A stretch of 64,000 bases of DNA. It comes from DASUPK01 sp963795665. Lineage in GTDB: Bacteria; Actinomycetota; Thermoleophilia; Solirubrobacterales; 70-9. The position numbers and the translations under genes are program-made. A model generated the notes under the pieces. It did not search any database and was not told the origin of the DNA. It saw nothing but the letters and a program-made list of their open reading frames with translations. Positions within the stretch are counted from its first letter, which is position 1, and every line of letters starts with the position of its first letter. The stretch lies in contig CAWCIP010000005.1 in NCBI GenBank assembly GCA_963795665.1, positions 453,550 to 517,549 of the forward strand, in the 5' to 3' direction. This document shows, piece after piece, positions 16,327-24,774 of the stretch.

Positions 16327-17601
16327 ATGGAAGCTTCAGAGAAGCCACAGCTGCCGCTCGAACCCGACGCCTCCGACGGCGCGGTCCGCGCGATCGGCGA
16401 CCGCCTGGTGATCGAGCGCCTCGAGGTGAACGACTCCGGCGCGGCACGGGTGGTCCGGGAGCAGGTGGGCGAGGGTCACCAGCCCGCCGAGACCGTGACG
16501 CGGGCGATCGAGATCGGCGCGCGGGTGATCGAGAGCGAGGGGACCGCCGCGAACGTGGACTACGTGAAGGCGGAGCTCGAGCGCCAGCTCTCCCCGCTCG
16601 CCGAGCGCCTGGGAACCGTGATCGAAGAGGGCCAGGAGGAGTTCGTCGAGCAGCTGGCGAGCAGCTTCGACAAGGAGCGCAGCGGCTCGGTGCAGCAGCA
16701 GATCCGCGAGCTGCTGACCGCCGCGATGGAGCATCAGCGCACCCAGCTCGCGCGCCAGTTCTCAGCGCAGGACGGCGCCAACCCGCTGGCCGACTTCAAG
16801 GACGGCGTCGTCCGGGCCGTGAAGGGCTCGCAGGAGGCACAGCAGCTGGAGCACGCCGAGGACCGAAAGCGAATGGAGGCCCTGACGGCCGAGGTGACGG
16901 CCCTCCGAGAGCGGCTGAGCGCGAAGGATGAGATCGAGACCGAACAGGCCCGGGGGACCGCCAAGGGCCGGGACTTCGAAGGCAGAGTCCACGACCTGAT
17001 CGACGGCATCGCCACGGCTCGTGGCGACGTCGCGCACCACGTCGGGGACCAGGCGGCGGAGACCCGGGGCAAGAAGGGGGACACGGTCGTCGAGATCGGT
17101 GCGGGGGGTGGCCCCGCGCTCGCGAAGATCGCCTTCGATCCGAAGGACAGCCAGCTCACCCGGCCCAAGGCGTGGGAGGTGCTCAACGGATCCCTCGACG
17201 ACCGGGGCGCGGACTACGCGGTCCTCGTGGTCGCCAGCGAGGAGAACGTCCCGGCCAAGACCCAGAGCCTGGTCGAGTACGAGGGGAACAAGCTGATCGT
17301 CGCGGTCGACCGCGACGATCCCGAGCCGTACATCCTCGAAACCGCCTACTGCCTGGCCCGTGCGCGGGCGCTCGCCGCGAGACGGGATGAGCTCTCGCTC
17401 GATGCTCCGGCGATGAAGGAGGCCATCGATGAGACACGGCGTGCTCTGGAATCGCTGAAGACCGCGCGGCAGGCGCTCACCGGCATGCGCAAGAACGCCG
17501 ACAGCATCGAGTCTGCGCTGGGCGTCATGGAGGAGGGGGCCAAGGCGGCATTGGCGCGCGCGGATGGCCTGATCGCGGACGCCTTGGACGGAGTGGCCTG
17601 A
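16327..17601 (+). CDS. Coiled-coil protein with DUF2130-like restriction-endonuclease-fold C-terminal domain
   Basis: 424 residues. Residues 60-215 are long charged helices (LERQLSPLAERLGTVIEEGQ, MEALTAEVTALRERLSAKDE). The following domain GRDFEGRVHDLIDG, GKKGDTVVEIG, AKIAFDPKDSQLTRPKAWEV and ADYAVLVVASEENVP has the layout of DUF2130/RmuC-like PD-(D/E)xK nucleases: an early Glu, GD before a strand, then D-x-K on the next strand. Another coiled coil closes the protein. A DNA-processing role is inferred; the active-site reading is tentative. It is divergent from ccr. Confidence 0.7.
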   Translation: MEASEKPQLPLEPDASDGAVRAIGDRLVIERLEVNDSGAARVVREQVGEGHQPAETVTRAIEIGARVIESEGTAANVDYVKAELERQLSPLAERLGTVIEEGQEEFVEQLASSFDKERSGSVQQQIRELLTAAMEHQRTQLARQFSAQDGANPLADFKDGVVRAVKGSQEAQQLEHAEDRKRMEALTAEVTALRERLSAKDEIETEQARGTAKGRDFEGRVHDLIDGIATARGDVAHHVGDQAAETRGKKGDTVVEIGAGGGPALAKIAFDPKDSQLTRPKAWEVLNGSLDDRGADYAVLVVASEENVPAKTQSLVEYEGNKLIVAVDRDDPEPYILETAYCLARARALAARRDELSLDAPAMKEAIDETRRALESLKTARQALTGMRKNADSIESALGVMEEGAKAALARADGLIADALDGVA

Positions 17602-17871
17602 TGGATATACCCGGTATTGCGTCTACGGATAGGGTCACGGGTCATGGACCGTCTTCCACCGGGCGAAATGGCTAACAGACCGAATATGAAAGCGTCCGAG
17701 AATGCGGTGCCACCGATCGATTGGAGTGGCAGAACCGCCATACACCGAGTTGAGACGGACCGCGTCGCCACGGCGCTTGGATCCGAGCGATTTGCGTCGG
17801 GCTACTCCCGGCTCGAGCTTGATGCTCACCGCCGTGCTGCCGCGCCTGGTTGGCGAGCCTCGGGTGGGCGG

Positions 17872-18285
17872 CTAGGGCAGCAGCAGCTGGTTCTGGGCGG
17901 ACGGGCGCTCGGGGCCGACCGTGAAGCTGAACGGCCGCGCGGCGATTCCGTCGACGCTCGCCTCGTAGCTGCCGCTCTTCACCTGGACCTTGACGGTCTG
18001 CGTGTCGCCCGGCCCGATCTCATCGCTGTTGGCGGCGACCGGGCCGTTGATCGCGAGGCTGCCGGTCTGATTCGTGAGGTTCGCTGCCGTGAAGTTGACC
18101 AGGCCGGCTCCGAACTCCCGGGGCGAGACGACGACGCCGTCGGGGGCGATCTTCACGCTCACCTCGGCCGGGACGGGTGGGCTCGGATCGTTCTTGAAGT
18201 CGTTGCGGCCGCAGCCGGCCACCGCCAGCACCGCCACCAGGGCGGCTACGGGCAAGAACAGCGCTCTGCCCCTCCTCCACAGCAT
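17872..18285 (-). CDS. Putative lipoprotein with cupredoxin-like beta fold
   Basis: 137 residues. The signal peptide (LFLPVAALVAVLAVAGC) ends in a lipobox with Cys near residue 25, so it should be lipid-anchored outside the membrane. The mature part has a beta-sandwich pattern (VSVKIAPDGVVVSPREFGAG, VNFTAANLTNQTGSLAING, TVKVQVKSGSYEASVDG) seen in cupredoxin-like proteins, but the usual Cu ligands (a Cys near the C-terminus and paired His) are absent. Probably a structural or ligand-binding lipoprotein; function unknown. Confidence 0.75.
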   Translation of the reverse strand: MLWRRGRALFLPVAALVAVLAVAGCGRNDFKNDPSPPVPAEVSVKIAPDGVVVSPREFGAGLVNFTAANLTNQTGSLAINGPVAANSDEIGPGDTQTVKVQVKSGSYEASVDGIAARPFSFTVGPERPSAQNQLLLP

Positions 18286-18331
18286 GCGCGGAGGAATCTA
18301 GCCGAAGCGAGGGACAGGCCGCTTCAGCGTG

Positions 18332-19300
18332 TCAGGTGGGGAAGGGGAGCTCCACCAGCTCGGCCGTGACGCCGTCGGCGCCGACCGTGACCTGCTCGCC
18401 GTCGGCCGCCTCTCTCCTCACGATCGCCAGCGCGATCGGGCCGAGGGCGGGGGAGATGCACGCGGTGCCGACCGTGCCCACCTCGCGCTCGCCGTGAGTG
18501 ATCGGATCGCCCAGGGCCGCGGGCGCGCTGAGGCGAAGGCCTCGCAGGGTGCGGTTGGGCTTGCCGCGGTAGTGCAGGCGCGCAACCGGCTCCTGGCCGA
18601 TGTAGCAGCCCTTCTCGAAGTCAACGGCGCGCTCCACGATCCCCGCCTCGGCGGGCATGGACTCCGGTCCCATGTCGAGGCCGAATCGCGGCCTGCCGGA
18701 CTCGACCCGGATGACCTCGGCCGCGGCGTCGGTGACGGGCTCGGCGCCACCGGCGATGAGCCCCTCTTTGAGGGTCTCGGCAGCGTCGGGCCGGGCGATC
18801 AGGTCGATGCCCCGATCGGTCGCGACGGCGAGGACGCTGATGCCGTCCCGCTCGTAGTAGTGCTGCGCATGCTCCGGTGCAAGGGGCGGGCACCCAGCGG
18901 CCTCCACGGCTGCGGGTCCGATCAGCGAGGTGATCGTCCAGCTCGAGGTTGCATCGGCGACCTCCACCTCGCGGCCGATCTTGTACGTCTCGAGATGCTT
19001 GCGAAGGGCCTCGAACGCGGCGGGCTCGGTATCCAGCCAGATCTGATCCGCGTGAGAGTGGCTCAGGCGGAGGGCTCTCATGTCTGCGACGAGGTGGCCC
19101 TTGCGGTCGAGGAGCGCGGCGTAGCAGCCCTGATCGGGCTCGAGCGCTTCGATGTCGTTGGTCAGCTGGCTCTGCAGGTACTCGGCTGCGTCGGGTCCGC
19201 TGACGAGCAGTGCCGACCGGTCCCTGACCAGGAATCCGGCCTGCTCGCGGAGGGCGCGATATTGCCCGTCGAGCTCGATCTGGGTTGCCGCCTCGGCCAT
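18332..19300 (-). CDS. ygfZ: Folate-binding protein YgfZ/GcvT family
   Basis: 322 residues. YgfZ/IBA57-type proteins bind tetrahydrofolate and help maintain certain Fe-S enzymes. The diagnostic motif KGCYIGQEPVARLHYRGKPN with the conserved Cys is present near residue 230. The N-terminal SALLVSGPDAAEYLQSQLTN and CYAALLDRKGHLVADMRAL are typical. The start codon ATG is 107 bp from the divergent mntR start. The Fe-S link would fit the many radical-SAM and Fe-S enzymes of an F420-producing cell (inference). Confidence 0.9.
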   Translation of the reverse strand: MAEAATQIELDGQYRALREQAGFLVRDRSALLVSGPDAAEYLQSQLTNDIEALEPDQGCYAALLDRKGHLVADMRALRLSHSHADQIWLDTEPAAFEALRKHLETYKIGREVEVADATSSWTITSLIGPAAVEAAGCPPLAPEHAQHYYERDGISVLAVATDRGIDLIARPDAAETLKEGLIAGGAEPVTDAAAEVIRVESGRPRFGLDMGPESMPAEAGIVERAVDFEKGCYIGQEPVARLHYRGKPNRTLRGLRLSAPAALGDPITHGEREVGTVGTACISPALGPIALAIVRREAADGEQVTVGADGVTAELVELPFPT

Positions 19301-19358
19301 TCGCCGATTGTAGGTCGCCGCCTCGGCCGGCCTCCCGCACCGAAAACCGGGGAGGCGG

Positions 19359-19376
19359 AGTTAGTCATGACTAACT
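19359..19376. promoter_or_regulatory. Operator for the DtxR/MntR regulator
   Basis: AGTTAGTCATGACTAACT is a perfect 18-bp palindrome 30 bases upstream of mntR. DtxR/IdeR/MntR boxes in actinobacteria are TTAG/CTAA-flanked palindromes of about 18-19 bp, and this has TTAG...CTAA in that arrangement. It should repress mntR-mntH when manganese is plentiful. Confidence 0.75.
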
Positions 19377-19406
19377 TCTGAGTTCGGATCTGCTTCAATA
19401 CCGCGG

Positions 19407-20114
19407 ATGACCGTGCCGGCCCACAACGCCCATCCGAAGCGCCGCACCAACGAGGGCGCCGAGAACTACGCGAAGGCGCTCTACGAGCTCCAGTCGCGGG
19501 AGGGGAGCGCGGTCGGCACCACAGCGGTGGCGGAGCGCCTGGGGGTCACGCCGGCCTCGGCGTCGGGAATGTTGCGGCGCCTGGCGGATGAGGGCGTCGT
19601 CGAGTACACGCCCTACCACGGGGCACGTCTGACCCCCGAAGGCGAGCGGATCGCCCTCGAGGTGATCCGCCACCACAGGCTGATCGAGCTCTTCCTTGCC
19701 GAGGAGCTCGGGATGCCGTGGGATCGGGTGCACGCGGAGGCCGAGGTGCTGGAGCACCACATCTCCGAGGAGCTCGAGGAGCTGATCGCCGACAAGCTCG
19801 GCGAGCCCGCGCTCGATCCGCATGGCGATCCGATCCCGGACCGGGATCTGGCGCTGAGCGCCGATGACTCCGTGCCGCTCACGGAGCTGGATCCCGGCGA
19901 GGAGGGAACCTTCACCCGCGTCTCCGACAGCGACGCCGGGATGTTGCGATACCTGGCCGAGCGGGCGATCCAGCCAGGCGCGCGACTGCTGGTCAAGGGC
20001 CGCGAGCCCTTCGGCGGGCCTCTGATGGTCGAGATCGCAGGCCACACCCATCCACTCGGACCGGAGCTCGCGGGGAGCATGAGGGTCAGCCGTCAACCGG
20101 TGGCGGGGGCATGA
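19407..20114 (+). CDS. mntR: DtxR/MntR-family metal-dependent transcriptional regulator
   Basis: 235 residues. The winged helix is GAENYAKALYELQSREGSAV, TTAVAERLGVTPASASGMLR and GARLTPEGERIALEVIRHHR. The dimerisation/metal domain has LIELFLAEELGMPWDRVHAE and AEVLEHHISEELEELIADKL, containing the Glu/His metal ligands, and the C-terminal FeoA/SH3-like domain is LDPGEEGTFTRVSD to GHTHPLGPELAGSM. It overlaps mntH by 4 bases, so it controls manganese uptake. The size with an SH3-like domain resembles IdeR, but gene context argues for Mn2+ rather than Fe2+. Confidence 0.9.
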   Translation: MTVPAHNAHPKRRTNEGAENYAKALYELQSREGSAVGTTAVAERLGVTPASASGMLRRLADEGVVEYTPYHGARLTPEGERIALEVIRHHRLIELFLAEELGMPWDRVHAEAEVLEHHISEELEELIADKLGEPALDPHGDPIPDRDLALSADDSVPLTELDPGEEGTFTRVSDSDAGMLRYLAERAIQPGARLLVKGREPFGGPLMVEIAGHTHPLGPELAGSMRVSRQPVAGA

Positions 20115-21496
20115 GCGAGACGGAGCTGCCCGTCGCCGAGGAGGATGTGGGCCTCACCGAGCCGGTCCCCGGGGAGCTCTCGGCGCCGCCGGAGCTCGAA
20201 AACGGACTGGGCGGCGTCGAGGACGTCCTGCCGGGGGAAGCGGCCGTTGCGCGCGCCGCGCGGCGATCGCTGGACGGGGAGTCGCGCGGGCTGCCCCGCA
20301 TCTGGCCCTTCCTGGGCCCGGCCTTTATAGCGGCCGTCGCCTACATCGACCCCGGCAACTTCGCGACCAACATCGCCGGCGGCGCGAAGTTCGGCTACCT
20401 GCTGCTCTGGGTCGTGCTCGGCGCCAACCTGATCGCGATGGTGGTGCAGACCCAGTCGGCCAAGCTGGGGATCGCGACGGGCAGGAACCTCGCCGAGGCC
20501 TGCCGGGACTCATTTTCCCGGCGCACGTCGATCGGGCTCTGGATCCAGGCGGAGATCGTGGCGGCGGCGTGCGATATCGCAGAGGTGGTTGGGGCCGCCC
20601 TTGGACTGAACCTTCTCTTCGGGATCCCGCTGTTCCCGGCGGGGCTGCTCGGCGGGGCGGGCGCGTTCGCGATCCTCGGCATGCAGCAGAAGGGCTTCCG
20701 CCGCCTCGAGGCGGTGATCGTCGGCATGGTCGGCGTCGTCGTGGCGGCCTTCGCCTTCGAGATCTTCGAATCCAATCCGGATGGGAGTCAGGTCGCCAAG
20801 CATCTCTTCACGCCGGGCTTCGCGGGGACGGAGAGCATCCTGCTCGCGACGGGCATCATCGGCGCGACGGTCATGCCCCACGTCATCTACCTGCACTCCG
20901 CTCTGACCCAGCGGCGGATCGTGGGACGGGACGAGCGGGAGAAGCGCCAGATCCTGCGCTTCGAGCGCATCGACGTCGTGATCGCCATGGCGCTCGCGGG
21001 TGCCGTGAACCTGTCGATGATGATCATGGCCGCCGCCCTCTTCCACGGCAGCGGCCTGGTCGGGATCGACAGCATCGACGGCGCATTCGACGCTCTCAAG
21101 CAGGTGGTCTCGCCGGGCGCAGCGACGATCTTCGGCATCGCCCTGCTCGCGTCCGGCTACGCCTCGTCATCGGTGGGGACGATGTCCGGCCAGGTCGTGA
21201 TGCAGGGATTCATCCGTCGCCGGATTCCGATCTTCGTGCGCCGGGCGATCACGCTGACGCCTGCGCTGATCGTGCTGGCGGTTGGCCTCGACCCGACCGA
21301 TGCGCTCGTCGGCAGCCAGGTCGTGCTGAGCTTCGGCATTCCGTTCGCGCTCGTTCCGCTGGTCATGCTCACTCGGCGGCGAGACCTGATGGGATCTCTC
21401 GCCAATCCGGGCTGGCTCACCGCCGTCGTCTCCGTTCTCTCCGGATTGATCATCGCTCTCAACGTCTTCCTGCTCGAGCAGGTCTTCATCGGCTAG
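20111..21496 (+). CDS. mntH: NRAMP-family divalent metal (Mn2+) transporter MntH
   Basis: 461 residues with 11 predicted membrane segments after a 60-residue acidic cytosolic extension. The metal-binding DPGN motif is in YIDPGNFATNIAGG (TM1), and the TM6 motif is in ATVMPHVIYLHSAL; both are NRAMP signatures. LLASGYASSSVGTMSGQVVM is TM9-like. The ATG overlaps the mntR stop, showing operon coupling. The acidic N-terminal tail is longer than usual for MntH. Import of Mn2+ with H+ is expected. Confidence 0.93.
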   Translation: MSETELPVAEEDVGLTEPVPGELSAPPELENGLGGVEDVLPGEAAVARAARRSLDGESRGLPRIWPFLGPAFIAAVAYIDPGNFATNIAGGAKFGYLLLWVVLGANLIAMVVQTQSAKLGIATGRNLAEACRDSFSRRTSIGLWIQAEIVAAACDIAEVVGAALGLNLLFGIPLFPAGLLGGAGAFAILGMQQKGFRRLEAVIVGMVGVVVAAFAFEIFESNPDGSQVAKHLFTPGFAGTESILLATGIIGATVMPHVIYLHSALTQRRIVGRDEREKRQILRFERIDVVIAMALAGAVNLSMMIMAAALFHGSGLVGIDSIDGAFDALKQVVSPGAATIFGIALLASGYASSSVGTMSGQVVMQGFIRRRIPIFVRRAITLTPALIVLAVGLDPTDALVGSQVVLSFGIPFALVPLVMLTRRRDLMGSLANPGWLTAVVSVLSGLIIALNVFLLEQVFIG

Positions 21497-21988
21497 ATGA
21501 CGAGGCGGGCGGGCATCGAGGTCTCGTCGCGGCTGGAGGCGGGCCCGGAGGAGATCTGGAGCTGGGTGGTCACAGCGGAGGGAGTGAACGACGAGCTGCG
21601 GCCCTGGCTGCGGATGACCGTTCCAGGCGGCGGCGATTTCGACCTGAACTCCGTCGAGATCGGCAAGCCAATCGGCCGGAGCTGGGTGCTCTTGCTTGGC
21701 CTGATCCCGGTCGACTACGACGAGATCAAGCTCGAGGAGATCGACGAGGGCCGCGGGTTCGTCGAGCGATCAAAGATGCTCTCGCAGCGCTGGTGGGAGC
21801 ACATCCGCACCATCCGGCCCGTCGATGGCGGTGCGGTGGTTACCGACGCGGTCGCGTGGGAGCCGCGGCTGCCGCTGCCCGGTGCTGCCATGCGCCCGCT
21901 GTTCCGGGCGATCTTCGGCCACCGCCATCGCAGGCTCCGCCGGCGCTTCGGGGGCGCCCCGGCTGGAGTTCCGGGCGGCAATAGCTAG
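21497..21988 (+). CDS. SRPBCC (START-like) fold protein
   Basis: 163 residues starting directly at the mntH stop (TAG then ATG). The polyketide-cyclase/START-like pattern is visible: IEVSSRLEAGPEEIWSWVVT, FDLNSVEIGKPIGRSWVLLL, GFVERSKMLSQRWWEHIRTI and MRPLFRAIFGHRHRRLRRRF. These bind hydrophobic ligands; nothing shows a metal link to mntH. Co-transcription with mntR-mntH is likely. Confidence 0.75.
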   Translation: MTRRAGIEVSSRLEAGPEEIWSWVVTAEGVNDELRPWLRMTVPGGGDFDLNSVEIGKPIGRSWVLLLGLIPVDYDEIKLEEIDEGRGFVERSKMLSQRWWEHIRTIRPVDGGAVVTDAVAWEPRLPLPGAAMRPLFRAIFGHRHRRLRRRFGGAPAGVPGGNS

Positions 21989-21997
21989 GCTTGGGCC

Positions 21998-22360
21998 GTG
22001 GCTCTCGCGGCGGACTTCGAGGCGGTTGTCGACTCGCTACCGGATGACTGGACGGACCTCGAGCTCGACCTTCGGATCGCCGACGAGTCGCGCTATGTGG
22101 ACGCCGCCGTGATGCTCTCGCAGGTCAACGCTCAGCCCTACTCCCGAGCCGATTGGCACTGGCGGATTCTCGTCGCGCACCGCTTCGGGCACGCGGCCGC
22201 GGCCGAGACGGTGCGCGGGGCGCTCACCAAGCTCGACGGAGAGGGGATCGCGGGCGAGATTCGTGTCCGCGACGCGCAGGAGGGTCGCGCGGAGGTGGTT
22301 CAGTGGTGGGGCCGGCCCGACAGCATTCGGCGCGACTTCCAGCGCCGGCGCAGCCTCTAG
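21998..22360 (+). CDS. Protein of unknown function
   Basis: 120 residues from GTG. No family recognised. Sequence is mostly helical with a strand pair: WTDLELDLRIADESRYVDAA, GHAAAAETVRGALTKLDGEG, AEVVQWWGRPDSIRRDF. Nine bases follow the SRPBCC stop, so it likely belongs to the mntR operon. Its end is 2 bp from the converging GGDEF-EAL gene. Confidence 0.7.
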   Translation: MALAADFEAVVDSLPDDWTDLELDLRIADESRYVDAAVMLSQVNAQPYSRADWHWRILVAHRFGHAAAAETVRGALTKLDGEGIAGEIRVRDAQEGRAEVVQWWGRPDSIRRDFQRRRSL

Positions 22361-22362
22361 GG

Positions 22363-24354
22363 CTAGAGAAACCGCTCCGGGTCCGGGACCCGGAAGAAGG
22401 ACTGGATCAACGGGGCAAGCTGATTGGCGATGATCCGGGCGCGGTTGATCTCGGTGCGGGTCCAGGGGCGCTCCTCGTGGCACATCGCCTCGACGATGCC
22501 GAGGCTTTCGCCGCGATGGACAACCGGAACGATCAACAGCGAGCGATAGCCGAGCGAGAACATCAGCTCGACCTCGTGGCGGTCGGCCCGCGGGTCTCCC
22601 ACCATCACCTGCGCGGACTCCTGGCGCTCGAGAGCGCGGCCGGTCATCGGGTACTCCTCGACTGAGAAGAACTCCTCCACCGGCTGCTCCCCGCTCTCCG
22701 CGAGCGTCTCCACCGCGCATCTGTCGGGATGCCATTGGGAAAGCGCGACCTTGTCGGCATGCAGCTCGCCGGCGATCAGATCGAGGGCGGCGTAGAGGTC
22801 GGACCTGGATCTGGCGTTGGCGAGACGGGCGCTGAGGTGCTCCAGGCGCCGGTCGCCGGCGGAGATCGCCGGGGTCTCGCCGCCGGGGCTCGAGACGAGC
22901 GCCTTGGCAAGCGCCTCTCTGCAGGTCGCCGCGGCGGGTGGGGAGACCGGGCTCCAGGGAGGCGCCGGCCGGCCGATCGCGTAGCCCTGTCCGCACGGGA
23001 CGTCGAGGTTTGCGAGTACCTCGATGTCGTCATGGCTTTCGATCCCCTCCGCGCACACCGTCGCGCCCACACGACGCGCGAAGCGGACGAGCGATTCCAC
23101 CAGGGCCATGCGGATCGGGTCGGAGTGGATGGCGCGGGTGAGCTCGAGGTCCAGCTTGACGATGTCCGGGCGGACCCACATGACCTGCTTGAGCCCGGCG
23201 TATCCCGCCCCGGCATCGTCGATGGCGATCCTCGCTCCCCGCTCTCGGAGGCTTGCGAGCGAATCCGCCAGCAGGCTGTCTCCGACAAAGACCTCGTGCT
23301 CGGTCAGCTCGATGATCAGATCGGAGAGGTCATCGGGAAGGACGCCCTTGACCGCGTCGGTGGACAGCGCCGAGGGGCTGACGTTGACGGCGAGGTGGGT
23401 GCCCGGGGGACGACCGATGGGCTCCAGCGCCGCACGGATCGCGGCGGCCTCCAGCTCAGGTCCCAGTCCGCAGGCATTGGCCTGTGCGAACCAGGTGGAG
23501 GGCGGTCGTTCGGGCGCGTCGGGGAAGCGGGCGAGTGCCTCATAGCCGATCAGGCGACCGGTGGTCAGCGACGCCACGGGCTGGAAGACGGGCTCGATCG
23601 CGCGCTCCGAGAGGATGCGCTCGATCTCCGAGCGCTGAGGGGCGTCGCCGCTGAGGCGGACGTGATCGGAGTCGAAGCGGCGAGTCCTCGACTTGCCCGA
23701 CTGCTTCGCCCAATAGAGAGCTCCCTCGGCGAGCTGGAGGAGGGCGCCGGCGCTGTCGGCGTCGACCGGGTAAACGGCGACGCCGGCCGAGCAGGTCAGC
23801 TCCGAGCCGGCGGGCGACAGCCGCGCCACCGCGGTTCGAACGCGCTCCGCGATCTCCTGGGCGACGTCGGCTTCCGTGTCCGGCAGGATCAGCGCAAATT
23901 CCTCGCCGCCCGTGCGGGCGGCGATGTCGCCCTTGCGGACAGAATTGCGGAGCTGGGCGCCGACACCCTCGAGCACGCCGTCCCCGAAGGGATGACCGTG
24001 GCGCTCGTTGATCGCCTTGAAGTCGTCGAGGTCGAAAGCGATCAGGGACAGCGACTCGCGTTGGGCCGACGCTCTGTGCAGCTCGCGACGGAGGGTCTGC
24101 TGGAAGCCCCGGTGATTCATCAGGCCGGTCAGAGTGTCGGTCTCGGCCAGGTCCCGCAGCTGCGTCTGCTCTCTGTAGATCAGCGCGGTCAGGCCGAAGG
24201 TGAGTAGCATCCCGGCCGCGCTGCATGCCGCCAGCACCGAGTCGCCGCGCGAAATCGCCAGGCCGAGGATCGCGCCCCAGAGCAGGGAGAAACCGGCGGC
24301 AGCCCAAGGCACCACCCTTCGATGGGAGCTCCGGGGATGGGCGATTCGCCCCAC
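22363..24354 (-). CDS. Membrane c-di-GMP protein: two TM segments, GGDEF, EAL and GAF
   Basis: 663 residues. Two N-terminal membrane helices (residues 15-60), then a diguanylate cyclase domain with TGGEEFAL (active GGEEF) and the inhibitory RxxD site five residues before it (RKGD). Next is an EAL phosphodiesterase domain with GYEALARF, IIELTEHE, IDDAGAGYAGLKQV, VKLDLEL and CAEGIES, all needed acidic residues present, and a C-terminal GAF-like domain. Both catalytic halves look competent, so it may be bifunctional and tuned by GAF. Divergent from a receiver-like gene. Confidence 0.92.
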   Translation of the reverse strand: MGRIAHPRSSHRRVVPWAAAGFSLLWGAILGLAISRGDSVLAACSAAGMLLTFGLTALIYREQTQLRDLAETDTLTGLMNHRGFQQTLRRELHRASAQRESLSLIAFDLDDFKAINERHGHPFGDGVLEGVGAQLRNSVRKGDIAARTGGEEFALILPDTEADVAQEIAERVRTAVARLSPAGSELTCSAGVAVYPVDADSAGALLQLAEGALYWAKQSGKSRTRRFDSDHVRLSGDAPQRSEIERILSERAIEPVFQPVASLTTGRLIGYEALARFPDAPERPPSTWFAQANACGLGPELEAAAIRAALEPIGRPPGTHLAVNVSPSALSTDAVKGVLPDDLSDLIIELTEHEVFVGDSLLADSLASLRERGARIAIDDAGAGYAGLKQVMWVRPDIVKLDLELTRAIHSDPIRMALVESLVRFARRVGATVCAEGIESHDDIEVLANLDVPCGQGYAIGRPAPPWSPVSPPAAATCREALAKALVSSPGGETPAISAGDRRLEHLSARLANARSRSDLYAALDLIAGELHADKVALSQWHPDRCAVETLAESGEQPVEEFFSVEEYPMTGRALERQESAQVMVGDPRADRHEVELMFSLGYRSLLIVPVVHRGESLGIVEAMCHEERPWTRTEINRARIIANQLAPLIQSFFRVPDPERFL

Positions 24355-24456
24355 GAGACCATGTATCGGAACGCACGTCCATACCTATATCCCTGGTTTT
24401 TGGTCAAATGGCCTGCTTGGGCGCATGATTCCGCGGCATCCCGACACCTCGAGCTG

Positions 24457-24774
24457 ATGGCGCGGATCGCCTCCGTCGTGGGGGACCTGATGCTCGCCAG
24501 CCGGGTGCGGACCTCCCTCGAGGCGAGCGGCCACGAGGTGGAGCAGGACTCCGAGCTGCCTGACGAGCTCGACGGCATCGATCTGCTGGTCGCGGACCTC
24601 GACGCGGTGCCGCCCGAGCGACTGGCCGAGCTGGGCGTGCCCGTGGTCGGCTTCTACCAGCACACCGACACCGACACAAAGGCGCGGGCCGTCGAGGCCG
24701 GCCTCGCCATGGCGGTACCGCGAAGCCGGATGGTCAGGGAGCTGCCGGAGCTGGTGGACCGAGCTCTCGGTTAG
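24457..24774 (+). CDS. Small receiver-like (pseudo-response-regulator) protein
   Basis: 105 residues from the ATG giving MARIASVVGDLMLASRVRT; longer upstream starts exist in frame but are not needed. The strand-helix pattern ASVVGDLMLASRVRTSLEAS, DGIDLLVADLDAV and GVPVVGFYQHTDTDTKARAV matches a receiver fold, with Asp in VADLDAV roughly where the phosphoacceptor sits but no early DD pair. It could bind rather than receive phosphate. Divergent to the c-di-GMP gene, and its end overlaps the SBP gene by 4 bases. Confidence 0.65.
   Translation: MARIASVVGDLMLASRVRTSLEASGHEVEQDSELPDELDGIDLLVADLDAVPPERLAELGVPVVGFYQHTDTDTKARAVEAGLAMAVPRSRMVRELPELVDRALG

Noticed and set aside
17602..17871. Short open frames in the gap between 17602 and 17871
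   Set aside because: A 64-codon minus frame exists, but it has no ribosome site and no recognisable pattern; the gap may only hold regulatory DNA.
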